Shown: positions 35,130-47,562 of the stretch, one piece after another
How the letters are laid out: every line of letters starts with the position of its first letter
Numbering within the stretch: the first letter of the stretch is position 1
Assembly: GCA_050084515.1 (NCBI GenBank)
Contig: CM114272.1
Coordinates: forward strand, 18,104,001 to 18,168,000
Direction: 5' to 3'
Origin: Blasia pusilla
Lineage: Eukaryota > Marchantiophyta > Marchantiopsida > Blasiales
DNA length: 64,000 nt
Notes under the pieces: model-generated
Databases searched by the model: none
Told to the model about the DNA's origin: nothing
What the model saw: only the letters and a program-made list of their open reading frames with translations
Translations under genes and position numbers: made by a program

Positions 35130-37850
35130 ATGCGAAAAGCCGTCTACCAGTAGGGTAGATGCAGGGCGAACGGAAGTATATCAGTACGTGGAGGAGGATC
35201 CTTTAAGGAACGACGGAAGGAAGGAAGCAAGGAGGGTAAACCATTTGAGAAAAGACCCGGAGAAGATGAAGGCTAATCCTCGATGCGAGTCAAAATGTTT
35301 TATGAACGCTCGTTGATTTCTATGAAAACAGTGCACGCAAATGGCTGTGACTATTATGTAGCGTGGTGATTACTCATAATGGAGTGGGGATTGCTCAGAG
35401 ACTGAATATGATTTGGTACGGAGGAGCGGAAGCTTGTTTTACTGCACACGTTTGAGGTAGGAGATCAAAACAACAGGTATGTGGCACAGTAGACCCCCTT
35501 TCCAAAACTTCGAGTACCCTTCGCTTTTATGAATTTCTCTCTTCAATGGACGCACGCATTCATTTCTTATGTGTGCGCGCGCGAAGATTTTGTTTCCGTT
35601 GTAAGAGAAGTGCTTCTGTAGGTCGGGGAGAAAAGTGACTAGGATTCGACTTAAATTCCTCCCTGATACCAGATGCGCTCGTATATAACTTTCGCGCCGG
35701 GTGCGAACTCCCTTTCCCTCTCTCGCGAATGGCTTCTATTCCCCTTCGTCCACTCGCCATTCAATGCTCCGACCCATGTGACTTACATTCTGACCTTCTT
35801 CTTCAAGCACTGGTGTGCAACCAGTCCATGGTGATGACACCAGTGTTCCGTGCGAAGGTTGCACCTTGGAACGATTCCCTGCATCACCGCACAACGTACA
35901 CCAATGAAAACGGCAGACGAATATATCCCCTTTTCTGAATGCAACGAAACTGAGAGTCGTCTGAAAGCCACATTGAAGCGGGTGAAACATACAACTGATA
36001 CCGTAAGTAGCCGTTTACGGAACTGTAACCCTGTACTCGTCCAGGATGAGGGGTGAAAGCAAGTGTGCAGAGTAGCACGGGTTCATAGGAGAGCAAGAAA
36101 GTTCCAGACAAAGGAATGGAAAACGCATTCTGAATTCTGACACCGGAGTGACAAGCGTCAAGCAGCATCGCGAGAGCACTAAGCACTTAGCATGGCGAGC
36201 AGTTCTGAGGCGATGAGTTGCATCGAAAGTAAAAGTCACGTCCTTGAACAGAAATTTCCTTGAGCCTTAAGGAAATTCGCTTTCTGGACTGGTTTCGGTC
36301 TTTTAAAAGCCGCTGAAGGCCTACCAGTAAACTCTTGTAACTGACAGGAATTTAAAATTGCAAAGGCATTTATATGAGGTCTGGGCTCGCCCGGGTATTT
36401 TCTGAGGGATAAAATCTCCAGATCTACTAGAAAAAGCGGGGTACATGACCCAGAATCTGTAAAGTCACCTACCAGCATTCAGAAAATAGTGAATGCTAGT
36501 TGGTGACTCGTGCTTTCCTTTTGGCGTGGTCTGAAGTAGACACATAACGCAAGATCTGGACGCAGCATTGAATGGCGAGTGGACGAAGGGGAATAGAAGC
36601 AAAGCGCTTACGTGTTATACGCTATAATTAGAGCATGATACACATCTTCCCCAGTTTAAGATCCGCGTGGCCAGCGCTCTTTGTTGAAAGCATCGCGCAC
36701 GACAGTAATCAAGAGCAATCTGTGCTGGGCATTTCCTGAGTCTTGGCCCTCGCCGGGATCCTAGTCGAGCGTTGGCGAGGTTCCTCCTTGTCTACCAGAA
36801 GACTGGTAAAATTACCTGCCCTTTCTTGCGCGCTTTGTCCGTGATTTCTCAAGGGACAGGAACCTCTACTATTATTAACCTGAAGATTTTATCGGATCGA
36901 CGAACGTAGGAAAGCTCATCTCGGACCGGGTCTGGAAGCCATTGGCATCTAATTAGAGAGACGGGGCAATTATGGCGTGTTTGAGCGGCGGACTTCGGAG
37001 TCCGGAGACCCACACCGAGGCAGAGCAGCCGAGGGAAAAGCGAGGCGAGGGGAGCCTGGCGAGGAGAACAAGTTCCCTGGATGAGTACAAGACACACAAT
37101 CACGGGTACCCTTGCTACCAAGGGAGCCAGCCATACGTTGAAGAATAATTGTCTCAAGGCCATTGTGGACATCCATAGATTGTGACTCTTAACTATGGAG
37201 GTGTCACGTTTCTCTTGTTTCTCCTTCGCCGCTCCCGTCGACGCCATCGATCCTCTCGCCATTCCCCTCTCGAAACCATTGATTCTCAGCATTCCCCAAC
37301 CCGCCGTTCGTCCCATCCCCGCACCTCTCTCTCTCTCTCCCTCCCTAGGAAACCGCGGGACCTTCTCGGTCCACGTGTCCTGCCGTACCAGCTTAATCCA
37401 GCAACACACGGCCTTTGGACAACTAATCTTATCCGATCTCCGCTGTCGGACCAATGCGCTCATCATCGTCCCGGGCCCACGCGTAGCTCTGGCCCCTCCG
37501 CGCTTCCCGGGAGAGCCAGCTGGTTGCATGGATGCGCACGAGGGCACCAACGTCACGGAGTCTCGGAGAAGATCCCCACTCTGTCCATCCTCCACATATT
37601 TAGCCGATGATGCCGCGAAGGTTAAAGCCGACGTCTGCATAAGTAGTAACCACTTACTACGCACTTCCTTCATTAACTGGCCTTACCGTTAACACGACTT
37701 GTCGGCTGGAGTAAGGTTGTCCCCCAGCATCATACTATCGTACCCTAAAGGCCCGAAACGTACTCTCATCCGATTAGAGCTACCGCTGACTAATCAGTAT
37801 GTGGGAATTAGCGATGCCGGCAGTTCCTAAGCATGGTTTCCAACCTTTCA
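35130..37850. other. GC-rich stretch with unassigned overlapping frames
   Basis: The longest frames are a 274-codon minus frame (36,849-37,673) and a 165-codon plus frame (37,195-37,692) that overlap on opposite strands. Neither has a recognisable domain. At most one could be real, and both may be chance frames of GC-rich DNA. Confidence 0.3.
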
Positions 37851-39740
37851 CCGGTTTAGATGCGGAATACAATTTAACGTAATTTGTTTTATTTTATATT
37901 ATTACGGGAGAATGTATTTTTATTTGTAAATATATTTGTGGTTAACATATGATAATTGACAAAAAATATTTCACGTGTTACGAGTAGGAAAATAAATTTT
38001 ATGTGTAATATCATTAAATTTTTTTCTCATGAAATATATACTAATTTTTCAAACACTTTTTTTTTTCCGTGCATCACATCGGCACCTCACTAGTATGAAT
38101 ACATAAGTCCGTCGGATCATCCAACTTTAGTTTTGAACACTTACTTTAAAAGGGACAAATCCGTTCCTCCTCACATCCGTTGTAATGGACATACTTTTCC
38201 GCAATGAGATTTTCTCCACTGTAAGGGTATGGGCCTACTTTCACTTTCATCGTTTGGGATTAGGATTTCGTTTAGAGTTTCCTATTCATGTTCAGTGATT
38301 CGGGTCTCGTTGGTATTCTCTTATGAGATTTGCGTTTTGTTGGTTTTTATTTCCTTTATTAAAATTTAGAATTCTCTAATTTTAACGCATGGATGACTTT
38401 TGCTTCAAAAAACTTGATGTTGCCTATAAGGGGAACTTCTTCTTGGAGAAATACATTTGATATGTTCAAGGGTATTATTTTTGTCTAAATCAAAAGGACA
38501 CTAATACGCATCCATGCTATTTATTAATCATGTTGTCCAACATAAATCTAAATCTTAAAAATGAAAACAACATAAATCCAAATAATCATTAAGAGGCTAA
38601 TATAAATAATGGTAGATATAGAATTAAACTTGACGAATTTTTATGATGTTTGATTTGGATCCCTCTTCTTTGAAAGAGAAAACTTTATGGTAATTGAACA
38701 ACAAATTGACTCGTCCCTTCTTGAATCTTCATTTGGGCAAACAAATCTTCCCTTCCACTTCAAACCCGTCTCCCAATTTCTAAAATAAAACCAATAATGT
38801 CCTTTTTTCTTCAATTCTTTTGGAACCTTACTCTTATTCCCCCTTCCCATCTTTATCAAAATTTTAAATTATAAAATACAGTTTGTATTTGTGTAACTTC
38901 CATCCAAATGCAAAAAAAAAACTTTTTTAGTCAAATATTTATAGAAAATATAAATTAGGGAGACAAAATAAGATCTTTAAAAAAATAACCTAGGAACTAA
39001 AATCCATGCTTCTTTTGAATTTTTCTCTTGTAAGCTTAATTTAAGAAATATCGAAAAAATAGTGTGAATGAAAAGCATCACTTACCATGCAAATGGAGCC
39101 TCTTAAATAAAAGCCCTCACACCCTTAATAGTACATACTAGTAAGATGCCAATGCCATGCACGCGCACTAAAAAAATCAAGGATACATTATCCATGGCAG
39201 TCATGATAAAATACAATGTCTCCATTTTAAAGGAGAAATTAAAATGGAATTCGTTGAATTTAATTGAGATGTATCACATCTACTCGATTGAATAACTCAT
39301 TGTCAAAATTGTATGTTTTATGGCATTCGTATATGTTCCATGCATTTATTAATGTTTTATATAATTGGGATGCAAGTGGTATTGTCATGACTTTTTAAAT
39401 CTTAAAGTTCTTAAGATCGGGTTTGTATGTTCATATTTCAATATTATGAACAAAAGATAATCTTTGCTCGGGAGATATTGAGAGGAGTAAAATAGCTATA
39501 TCTATATTATTATTGTAAACATCCATCTCGCGTTTAAATACCCCATACATTCACACCTTTCAACTACAATCAATATAGATGTTCCCATTATCCCCATATG
39601 TTTGTACTTGTAATGATGATTATCAATTGTTGATTGAGACGAATGGCAACAAGTAAATTAGGCTCTCACCTAGAAAGAAAAAATAAGGTGAGAAAGATGT
39701 CACACACATCTACCTATGAAACCTACGTCTTCTTTCCAAC
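37851..39740. other. AT-rich, no gene recognised
   Basis: Abrupt change to strongly AT-rich DNA with many homopolymer runs. No coding potential. Confidence 0.5.
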
Positions 39741-39744
39741 CATT

Positions 39745-40050
39745 GAACTTGTACGAACCCTAACCTCTCTACAAGCCATACTTGTGCGAACCCATCTTCA
39801 ATGTCTCATCAACTCACCTTATTAGTCCATCTCCATGAGGATGATCTCGTGAAGTAATACGGTGGTGAATCAACACTTGATCATACAAAGCTTAAAAGTC
39901 CCAAAAACTCTTTATTTCCTTGTCTATCAACAATGAGTTCCGCTCATGCACCATAGTGACTCAACACTCAATCTAGGAATTTATACACTATTCCTTCATT
40001 GAATTTTTCAAGCAATACACCCAATCCTATCTATTTCGAGAAGTACTTAA
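39745..40050 (-). pseudogene. Ty3/gypsy integrase remnant
   Basis: The minus strand encodes, in shifting frames, MVKYFSK, then a segment equivalent to FLD.VLSHYGA, then LIHHRITSRDHPHGDGL, which are landmarks of the gypsy integrase core before its catalytic Glu. Several stops and at least one frameshift interrupt it. The same landmarks occur in the two remnants at 61.6-62.2 kb, so all three derive from one family. No LTR is adjacent. Confidence 0.7.
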
Positions 40051-40096
40051 CCATTATCAATATTTAATAAATATGAACTATGGTGTTGCAACGATA

Positions 40097-40453
40097 GCAT
40101 AGTACAAGGTTGCACATGGAAAAAGTCCGTGCCCAAAGACATATCCATGTTTATGGACTTACAAACTTCTTATAGAAGGACTTGTCCATGTGGGTCCCAT
40201 CTCCCATTTTTTTCTCAACAACCCCCTCTTATACTTACCTTTGTGACTCTCACTTTCTCGTTTCTTCCTTCTCCCATGTACCTCCACTCCCTCCCACCTC
40301 ATTGCCTCATCTGCCCTTGCCGTGCGTTCCACTTTGAACTATAAGTGTGGGCCCCACATTTTGCAATCCATGTCCGTGGACATATCCAAACTTGTCCATC
40401 TATATCCCTCATAGGGACGGACTTGTCCGTATTTGTGTAACCATGGCCTAGTA
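40097..40453 (+). mobile_element. Pyrimidine-core hAT-like MITE, copy B, with target duplication
   Basis: The element occupies 40,105-40,445 (341 bp). It starts CAAGGTTGCACA and ends TGTGTAACCATG, imperfect inverted termini. Flanks GCATAGTA (40,097-40,104) and GCCTAGTA (40,446-40,453) agree at 7 of 8 positions. Inner inverted repeats carry 'gtccgtg'/'ggacttgtccgt' motifs, and the core is pyrimidine-rich on this strand. It is the best-bounded copy of the family. Confidence 0.8.
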
Positions 40454-41339
40454 TGACTATCTATATGAGGGCTTGTCTCTTGATGACGTGGTGCAACTAT
40501 GTGATCAAGATAATGCAGTCAAGCAATTGGTAGCGTGTTGTGACTATCCAAACATCAAGATGAGAAATACCAAAATATCTCCAATAAATCAAGTAGATCA
40601 AGTCTACATCAATAATATTTGGAATAATCTCAATTTTTGAAATAATGAAGATGCTACTCCATCATCATCCACATAATGAAGTCTTGAATCTATGTAAATC
40701 TACATAGATCTAGGAAAATATAGGATATAACATAGTCCTAGATGCCACACACTGAATATAAGACAAGATAGGATCTATGTTACTTTTAAGTCTAAGAGAA
40801 ACCCCATTTGGTGAACCAATCATTATGAGACCGTTTTGCTAGAGCTGAACCTAACCAATACATAAAAAATGTAGGTCTTACTCCCTCAAAATTGATAGGA
40901 TACATTTTGAAATGTACGTCACATACTTGTTCTTAATCCAAACTAATCCCAAAAATAAAGTATGTGACTACATTTCCTCCGTTAATATAAGTCACGAAGG
41001 CCACTAGATGACATGTTATAGAAATTTTAGTCCTCTCGTCCATAAAAAGGGCTAAGTCTTACCCTAGTTAATAATTCTTTTTCATTACATGATTAATACA
41101 ACCAATCAGAAACATAACTTTTGTCATCTTGATATATTATCCTAGTTATGTTAACAGAAAAACCTAGAGTAGCTCTCAAAGACCAAGGTAAGGCTAAATT
41201 GTAATACTATGCTTCACCACAAAGAAAGCACCTGAAAGAAGAGTTTTAAAGGTTTCATAAATTTCTCTATTTGATGAGACTATAAATTTTTCAAATGGGT
41301 TTTTCCTAAACTGGTGATCCCACTATATGTAATCTAACA
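40454..41339. other. No gene recognised
   Basis: AT-rich, short frames only. Confidence 0.4.
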
Positions 41340-42130
41340 TCATTACAATATTCAAAGCAAGCTTGCAATAGGTGGGAGACAAAATATAGTTCCATTGGAA
41401 ATACAATTTGCAACTATAATGCCATTCAAGAGTTTCATTTTCTTACACTTGCAAGTCAATTGCAAAACCCTTACACATTACTTGCAAATGACTCGCATCT
41501 TCTTGGGTTGAATTTCTCCCAAAATTGACTCGCAAATCAGTCACCAAATAGTAATTCCATTCATAGGCTTTTGCACTTGCAAATGACTCACAATGGACTC
41601 AAAAAGTTTTGGTTTTTTGCAATTGCAAAGTAGTTGTTTTACGCTCCTTTTTCGGCTCAATTTGGACTCATTTTTTGGGTCTATAATACTATACATTATC
41701 AAGGGGAATTCCACTCCCTCCAATATCTCTTAAGGATGGATTTTTTTCTCCTTCATTTCTCAAAATTTAGAATAAGTAATTTTGGAAAAAAAATAATGCT
41801 ATGAACTAAGAACTTCATTCATCTACATGCCCTTAAACATAGAAAAAAAATTCTCAAAATCTAGCCTTGTTGTTCAAAAAAATTGCAAAGTGAAAAGAGC
41901 AATATTATAAAGTTAGGAGGAAAAGCAAAAATTAAGCCTTTTTGGACGTGAGAGGGAAATTTATGGCCAAGGATTTGGTTTAGAGACTCGCAATTGACCC
42001 GCAAGTTGTGAGTCTCATGCAATTCCAATGCAAGTTGATCTAGGCCGAATAGCAAAATACTTATCTAAACTCGCAAAATAAAAATAATGAATTGCAAAGC
42101 TATGTGGAGCCACATGAAGAAGTGAAGTCG
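41340..42130. repeat. TTGCAA/CTCGCAA-rich degenerate repeat, second region
   Basis: Dense recurrences of CTTGCAAATGACTC, ATTGCAA and ACTCGCAA. It shares this motif set with 2,690-2,975. Not coding. Confidence 0.3.
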
Positions 42131-42509
42131 CAACGTGAAATTCAGAATGGACTTGAAAAGTAGTTGCTCTTGGCTAAAATGGACTTGCCATGGAGCCACG
42201 TCAACACCGAAATCCCTAGTAACTCATGCTAATTCCATTAAACATGATATGTGGAAGAAAATATCTTACTTCATATCCATGTAAGAAAACGAAATGTGAA
42301 TAAATCTTTGAATATGGAACAAATCTTGAAAGTACAAAGTGGCCAAGTTTGTCGATGCGCTTAAGTAGAGTTTTGATGGAACTTTGTACATGGAGAGAAC
42401 TAGACATATGAGAATGTGCTACCAATGCAAATCCCAACTATTTGACTACTTGAGAAATTAGGTTATTTGATCTATTTTCTTCAAATCTATTTATAGAAAA
42501 AGTTTGTCG

Positions 42510-42860
42510 AGGACTATCATGGTTGCAAAAAAGCCGACAAGTCTGTTCGTAGGACGAACATGGACAGACAAGTTTGGACATCTTCACAGACATACATTGC
42601 ACGAGGTAGGACCCGCATTTATAGTTGATGATAGAAGGCAAGACAAGGGCGAGTGGGGCAAATTCTCAAGCAATGAGGGAGTGGAGGTGGAGGGAGGAAG
42701 AAACTTGAAAGTATGAAATACCAAAGCAAGTGGGGGGAATGAGAAAGAAGAGGAAGGTGGGGCCTACATAGGCAAGTTCTTCCATGGGACAAACATAAGT
42801 CCACGGATATGGACATGTGTGCGGACACAGAGTGTGTCCACATGCAACCTTGAGGGCTAC
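42510..42860 (-). mobile_element. Pyrimidine-core hAT-like MITE, copy C (antisense)
   Basis: The element occupies 42,518-42,852 (335 bp), starting CATGGTTGCA and ending TGCAACCTTG. Flanks AGGACTAT and AGGGCTAC agree at 6 of 8 positions and differ only by transitions. The core is the reverse complement of copies A, B and F. Confidence 0.78.
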
Positions 42861-43930
42861 GCCCATTGATGCATGCATCACGTAAGGGTGCCCTTAACCA
42901 CAATGCAAGATAGGGACCAGTTAGATCAGCCTAATGAGGCTCCACTTCATAAACCACCTACGTCATATGACTATGACTCCTTTGACGTCAAAGTCAAAAC
43001 CATAAATCTAGACTTCTTCTCACGTGATGGGGTAATTCTTATGAATGGTATAAAATGATAAGTTGATGTTGGATATCCAAAAATTCATACCTCCATGAGC
43101 AGAAAAGGTTGATCTTCCCTTATTTCCTCTATATATCTTATAGAACACTAATCTCATATCATACTCAAATTCAATCCACTCAAAACCAAAGTACCATATA
43201 TCTCTTTTGAGTTTTAGGCCGGCTTTAGTATTAGATTGCATTCCATTGACCAAGGAGAGTTGTAGAGGGTCAAGATTTGAGTTAACAACAAAAAAAACTT
43301 TGAAAGCTTAAGCTTAGACACAGGAGTTGAGCTTTAGGAGGACTTACAAGGTTCAAGAGTGATCCAGAGTGAAGTTGTAGAGAGAGAAACAACAAAACAA
43401 TGATTGGACTCCTACAAGAGAGAGTTAAGGAGGAGTCATAACTGTGGAGCAAAGTGGTGGAGAGAGTGGAAAGTGAGGAAAAGTTAGAGGTTCTAAAGTA
43501 GGGCGACTATCCCTACTAAATTCCAATCCTTGACTCCTCCATGAGCGTCCATTTTCCCAACTAAGTGAACCTATCTTAGCCTTGCGTGACGTACTACGCT
43601 GCCCTTTAGCCCTTACTAGAACCTTGTTTAGAGCCCTAGCCATTAGCCCCTCCCATTGTCCAAATTCAAATATATGGGGCCCTCCTCGCTGTACATGAAC
43701 TTGGTGACTTGATGACATCATACATTACACTCACCTAAAACCTAAACCTCTTCCATCCATGACTGTTTTGATATCCCCAATGCCCCTTACCCTCAAATAT
43801 TTTCCGCCATGTGGTTTTCTTGACAAATTTACTTAAGACAAGTAAGGGTTCATAGATGAATAGTTTTTGAAAAAATTAATAAACACATGTCTAATTGCCA
43901 ATTTTGGGACATTGTCACATCTTAGCAAGT
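42861..43930. other. No gene recognised
   Basis: A mixed stretch with only short frames. It ends at the LTR start. Confidence 0.4.
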
Positions 43931-45399
43931 TGTCACGTATTTTAGGAAAGATCGGTGAGATCTAGTAGAGCGCCTTCGTGAGTAGTGGAGGATATGCTTA
44001 CTAGGTTGAGGATGACTTGTTGAGGCCCCGAGAAACTTGAGAGAGCAGATTTCCCCTTCGTTTCGGCTCTTTTGGAGCCATATTATGGAACTTACTATTT
44101 TAGGTAAGTACCATTTTGAGTATATGATCGAATTTATATGTTTGGTAAGTGGCCCTTGACCTCCCACATCAAGTCAAGAGCCAAAGAGTTGACTTCCAAC
44201 CCACCGAGTTCTCAACTCGGCGTTTCATCAAGCTCAACCTTCCTTACTTCCTAGTTTCCAAAACATGGCAAGTCCTTCAAGACTTGGAACACACTTCCTG
44301 ATTAGTCCAGGAACCTAAACGGAACTTGCACCCCTAGCGATCCCAACTGTTCAACGGACCTCGTGTGAGTTCCAAACCGAGACCCAAGTAATTGAGTCGC
44401 GGGGTGAAATCCAAGAGGGATGTCTAAAATCGCCTCCATAGACTTGGTTCAGGTGGGAGCATAGGTTACCATGGAGAGAGCTTGGGAGAGGGGAGGGATA
44501 TACCTCAAGGAGAGAGACCTTGAGAGCTCATTCTCTCTTTGTTGAACCTCTTGGCATGAGGCGGCGGAGCTATGGTCTTGCCTGCCTTGTGTGTGTAACC
44601 CAAACCTCTCATTAGGAGAATGGGTTTGGTTTGACATTGAGAGAGACGTGTGAGAGTGCACACATGTTTGAATTATAGTGTTGTGAGAGCGATTGGACCT
44701 TATTTTATTGGAGATATTTTGGTACTTCTTGTCTCATTGTTTGGATGCCATGAGTTAGCATGGGATCATGCGTATTTGTGTATGTGTTTGGTGACAGCGA
44801 TGTGTATGCGTACGAAAGAGCTGCCATGTAGAGTTCTACCACGTTAATGACATAGAGGGCTAGCAAGATTTATGGGTGTAACTTTATCCTGAGTTCTCGG
44901 ATGAGATTCATGATGGGTTCATTATGTCGGCAGCGTCCTTTCCGACGATTCCCCTCTTTTTCTCTTTCTCAACCATGTGACATGGCTGAAAAAGAGCAAA
45001 AGAGGGGAATCATCTTACCGTGTGGATGGCTATTTTGTGGGAAGATCCTTTTGGTCCTTTTGAAGGTCGTAAGAGAGAAGGAGATGGATTTTTCATGCCA
45101 TCTTTCTCATGTTGGACCTTTGGAGCACCTCTCTTGATTTGAGTCTAGTAGGAACTAGGATGCTAGCGTCTAATTTCCCTCGTTGCAGCAGATAGATGTG
45201 GCTCGATATGCCAATGTAGATTTGAGAGTGGAGTTGGCCATATGAGCCGTATTGACTCCTTTTTTTTTGTGTGGTCCGGATGTATACATGTGAATATATT
45301 TTGTTTATGAGTGGATCTATCTACGTGTTGGGAAGATCGGTGTTGTGTGGTGTGGTGTGGATGTGACCAGCAATGTGTAAACATATGATAACTTATTCA
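43931..45399 (+). mobile_element. Solo-type Ty3/gypsy LTR (about 1.47 kb)
   Basis: It starts TGTCACG and ends near TTATTCA, so TG..CA termini. It is colinear with the LTR at 57,790-60,035 in blocks such as 'gttgaggcccc.ggaaacttgag', 'ccccttcgtttcggct', 'agctcattctctctttgttgaacctcttggca' and 'gtggatctatc..gt.ttggg'. No coding sequence lies on either side, so it looks like a solo LTR from recombination. A 5-bp target duplication was not found (caagt versus accaa), so one boundary may be misplaced or the flank rearranged. Confidence 0.7.
44947..45011. repeat. Inverted repeat inside the LTR
   Basis: Arms of about 31 nt starting GATTCCCCTCTTTT, with a few mismatches, around a centre near CATGTGACATGG. 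The minus-strand LTR fragment at 62.4-62.8 kb has a shorter hairpin (GGAAGAG/CTCTTCC) at the equivalent place, just upstream of its TATA box, so a hairpin in U3 may be a family trait. Confidence 0.75.
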
Positions 45400-46186
45400 A
45401 CCAACTTCTTTTCCATCTAATAGTATTCCATCCTAAAGAATCAATTTCAAAAATAATTGGTCTTGACAGGAAACAATAGTTTTGTCTAAGCATTGAGTGG
45501 AACTCCTCATTGCATGCCAATTGCTCCATTGCATGCATATGGTGTCAAGAATTTAAAACCACCAAGTAAGCTTAAGGAGAAGGGAAACGAACTATTTTCC
45601 ATTAAAGAATTGACTCGTATAGGGTTTATAAATTGTCATAATTTATTGCAAATATCGACTTAATTGCCCCATGTTGGGAAGACTGACTTTTACTCCTCCC
45701 ATACCTCTCTTTTGCCAAGAGTTAAAAGTTCTTTGTTCACCTTGCTGCGCATATTAAATAACAAATCTCCAATCACTGCCCAATATGCTCATAGTGGTAC
45801 TTGTCTTCAATTTTTTTCAAATATTGTTCATAAATAATCTTGAACTCTCTAACATGAACTCTAGTTCCTTATGTAGGAGTAATTTAAGGATCTTGTTTAG
45901 GCAAGCCTTGGAAAAAGGCATTAATAAAATTTCATTGGCCTCCAACATAGTGAATGCTAAGGCTTGCTGATTGGGCATCTTCATAGACTTAAAATTTTCC
46001 GAATACAATAACTTTAGAAAAGGAGGTACCATTTGAAAACCTATGAAATTGCAAACGCACAACCTCTATCAAGAAAAGTAGTGAAGATTGTAAATAGTAC
46101 ATGCATAAAAGAAAGTATGAAAACCCAAGACCTTGATGCCTTAAGGGGAAACCATTTATGTACCTCCATGAGGGGAGGAACTGATA
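45400..46186. other. No gene recognised
   Basis: AT-rich; short frames only. Confidence 0.4.
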
Positions 46187-46410
46187 TCTATATTATTTAT
46201 TATGGGAGAGTGCCCTCTGAATTTTTTGCCACCTCTTGTGTCTTGACATGTGGCTCTCTCTACCAATAAGATAACTCAAGTTTGATTCAAGAGGTTTGTT
46301 AATAGTTTTGGGGACGATTAAGTCATTAGTCACACTTTTACAATAATGATGAATATTTTAAGTTACCTAGCATTAACCCATACATCACACAAATTTCCAC
46401 TAGTTTATTG
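46187..46410 (+). mobile_element. Helitron-like 5' segment, copy 1
   Basis: It begins TCTATATTATTTATTATGGG directly after an A, as Helitrons do (A|TC). The start, the GAGTGCCC block and the later TCTTGACATGTGGC..CTACCAATA.GAT block align with copy 2 at 47,563, down to the shared CATTAACCC at about 46,375. A CTAG lies at 46,402-46,405, but no 3' hairpin precedes it, so the 3' end is unproved. Confidence 0.5.
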
Positions 46411-47562
46411 TTATCTATACTATCATATATATTTTTGAAACACCCCTTTCGAGACATAAGCCTTGATGGGCGTCTCTGATGAGTGGATTATAACCTAACA
46501 TAGGGAATCAAATATAAGCAAGACTTGAGAGAAAACTCAAGTCCTACAAGAGTTGGGCGCTACGGCGGCTACGTTGATAAGGAGAGTACAACCTATTTTA
46601 CAATTTGATTGAGTGTTTGGGGGTCCTCCATGTTTGAGGTCATAACGGCTAGACCCTTGGTGAACTTAGGATTAATAAGGTGGTGTTAGAAATCTTGTGA
46701 CGAACCAATTCCAATGGACTAAAAAATATAGACAAACATATGGATGGAGATCTAGAAACCATCCCCAAACTATTGGTATGATAGTTGGGTGGAAGGCCCA
46801 ACTATCATATTGGTATGATAGTTGAGTGATCCAAGAGGACTTTCCTAGATTTAGGAAGGGGGTGGAGATCTCTGGAATTATATGAGGGTGAGGGTCTCCA
46901 AGAATGTTTGGAACTTGAACCTCACCTTGGGAACCATGGGACTGAAAGAAGGGCACAAGATGGATTGAGAGGTTGGCCTTGGGGGTTTGGACACAAAGCC
47001 AAATTTAGATTGATTAGTTATGGACATCAGCCTAGGATCTTCATCGATGACTCGGATATTGAATTCCGATTACAGACACGTCTACGGTTTATTAGGTATT
47101 TGGGACCACCAAGAGCGCTAGAGCCGTTTCATGTCCCTAGATTATCAAGGAAGTCTATCCCAAGTTTTGAATGAATTTTTTGTGTTGGGGAGTGAGAAGT
47201 TAGGTCAGTATCTGACCTTTTCTAGATCGATTGAGTTGGAAGAATGACTCGAGACTCAAACTCTTGAGACTCAAGGTTAGTTGACCCAAACTTTGACTAA
47301 TGTGAACGTGTTTGGATGCAGATTAGGAAGGAGAGTGTGACCTATTGAATGCAAGGTTTTGCAATACTTAAGACTGGTGCTCAAGGGAGTAAGTGCATGA
47401 CATCGTATGTCTGTAATATGAATGCAACTCTCTTTCACTTGATCTTGACTACCATTGATAATTAATGAATTACTTAAGTATGGAAGGTAATTATAATTGC
47501 ATGGTTCAATCTTTCTTGTGTATGCGAGTGTGGGACAAACAAGTGGATTGTAACTCATAAAA
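46411..47562. other. No gene recognised; short local inverted repeat
   Basis: TATGATAGTTGGG (46,777-46,789) pairs with CCCAACTATCATA (46,797-46,809), and the arm is present a third time just after. The open frame at 46,908-47,174 has no recognisable domain. Confidence 0.4.

Noticed and set aside
36849-37692. Opposing 274-codon (minus) and 165-codon (plus) open frames
   Set aside because: They overlap on opposite strands in GC-rich DNA, show no domain, and have composition expected from chance. At most one could be real; without expression or homology evidence neither is called.
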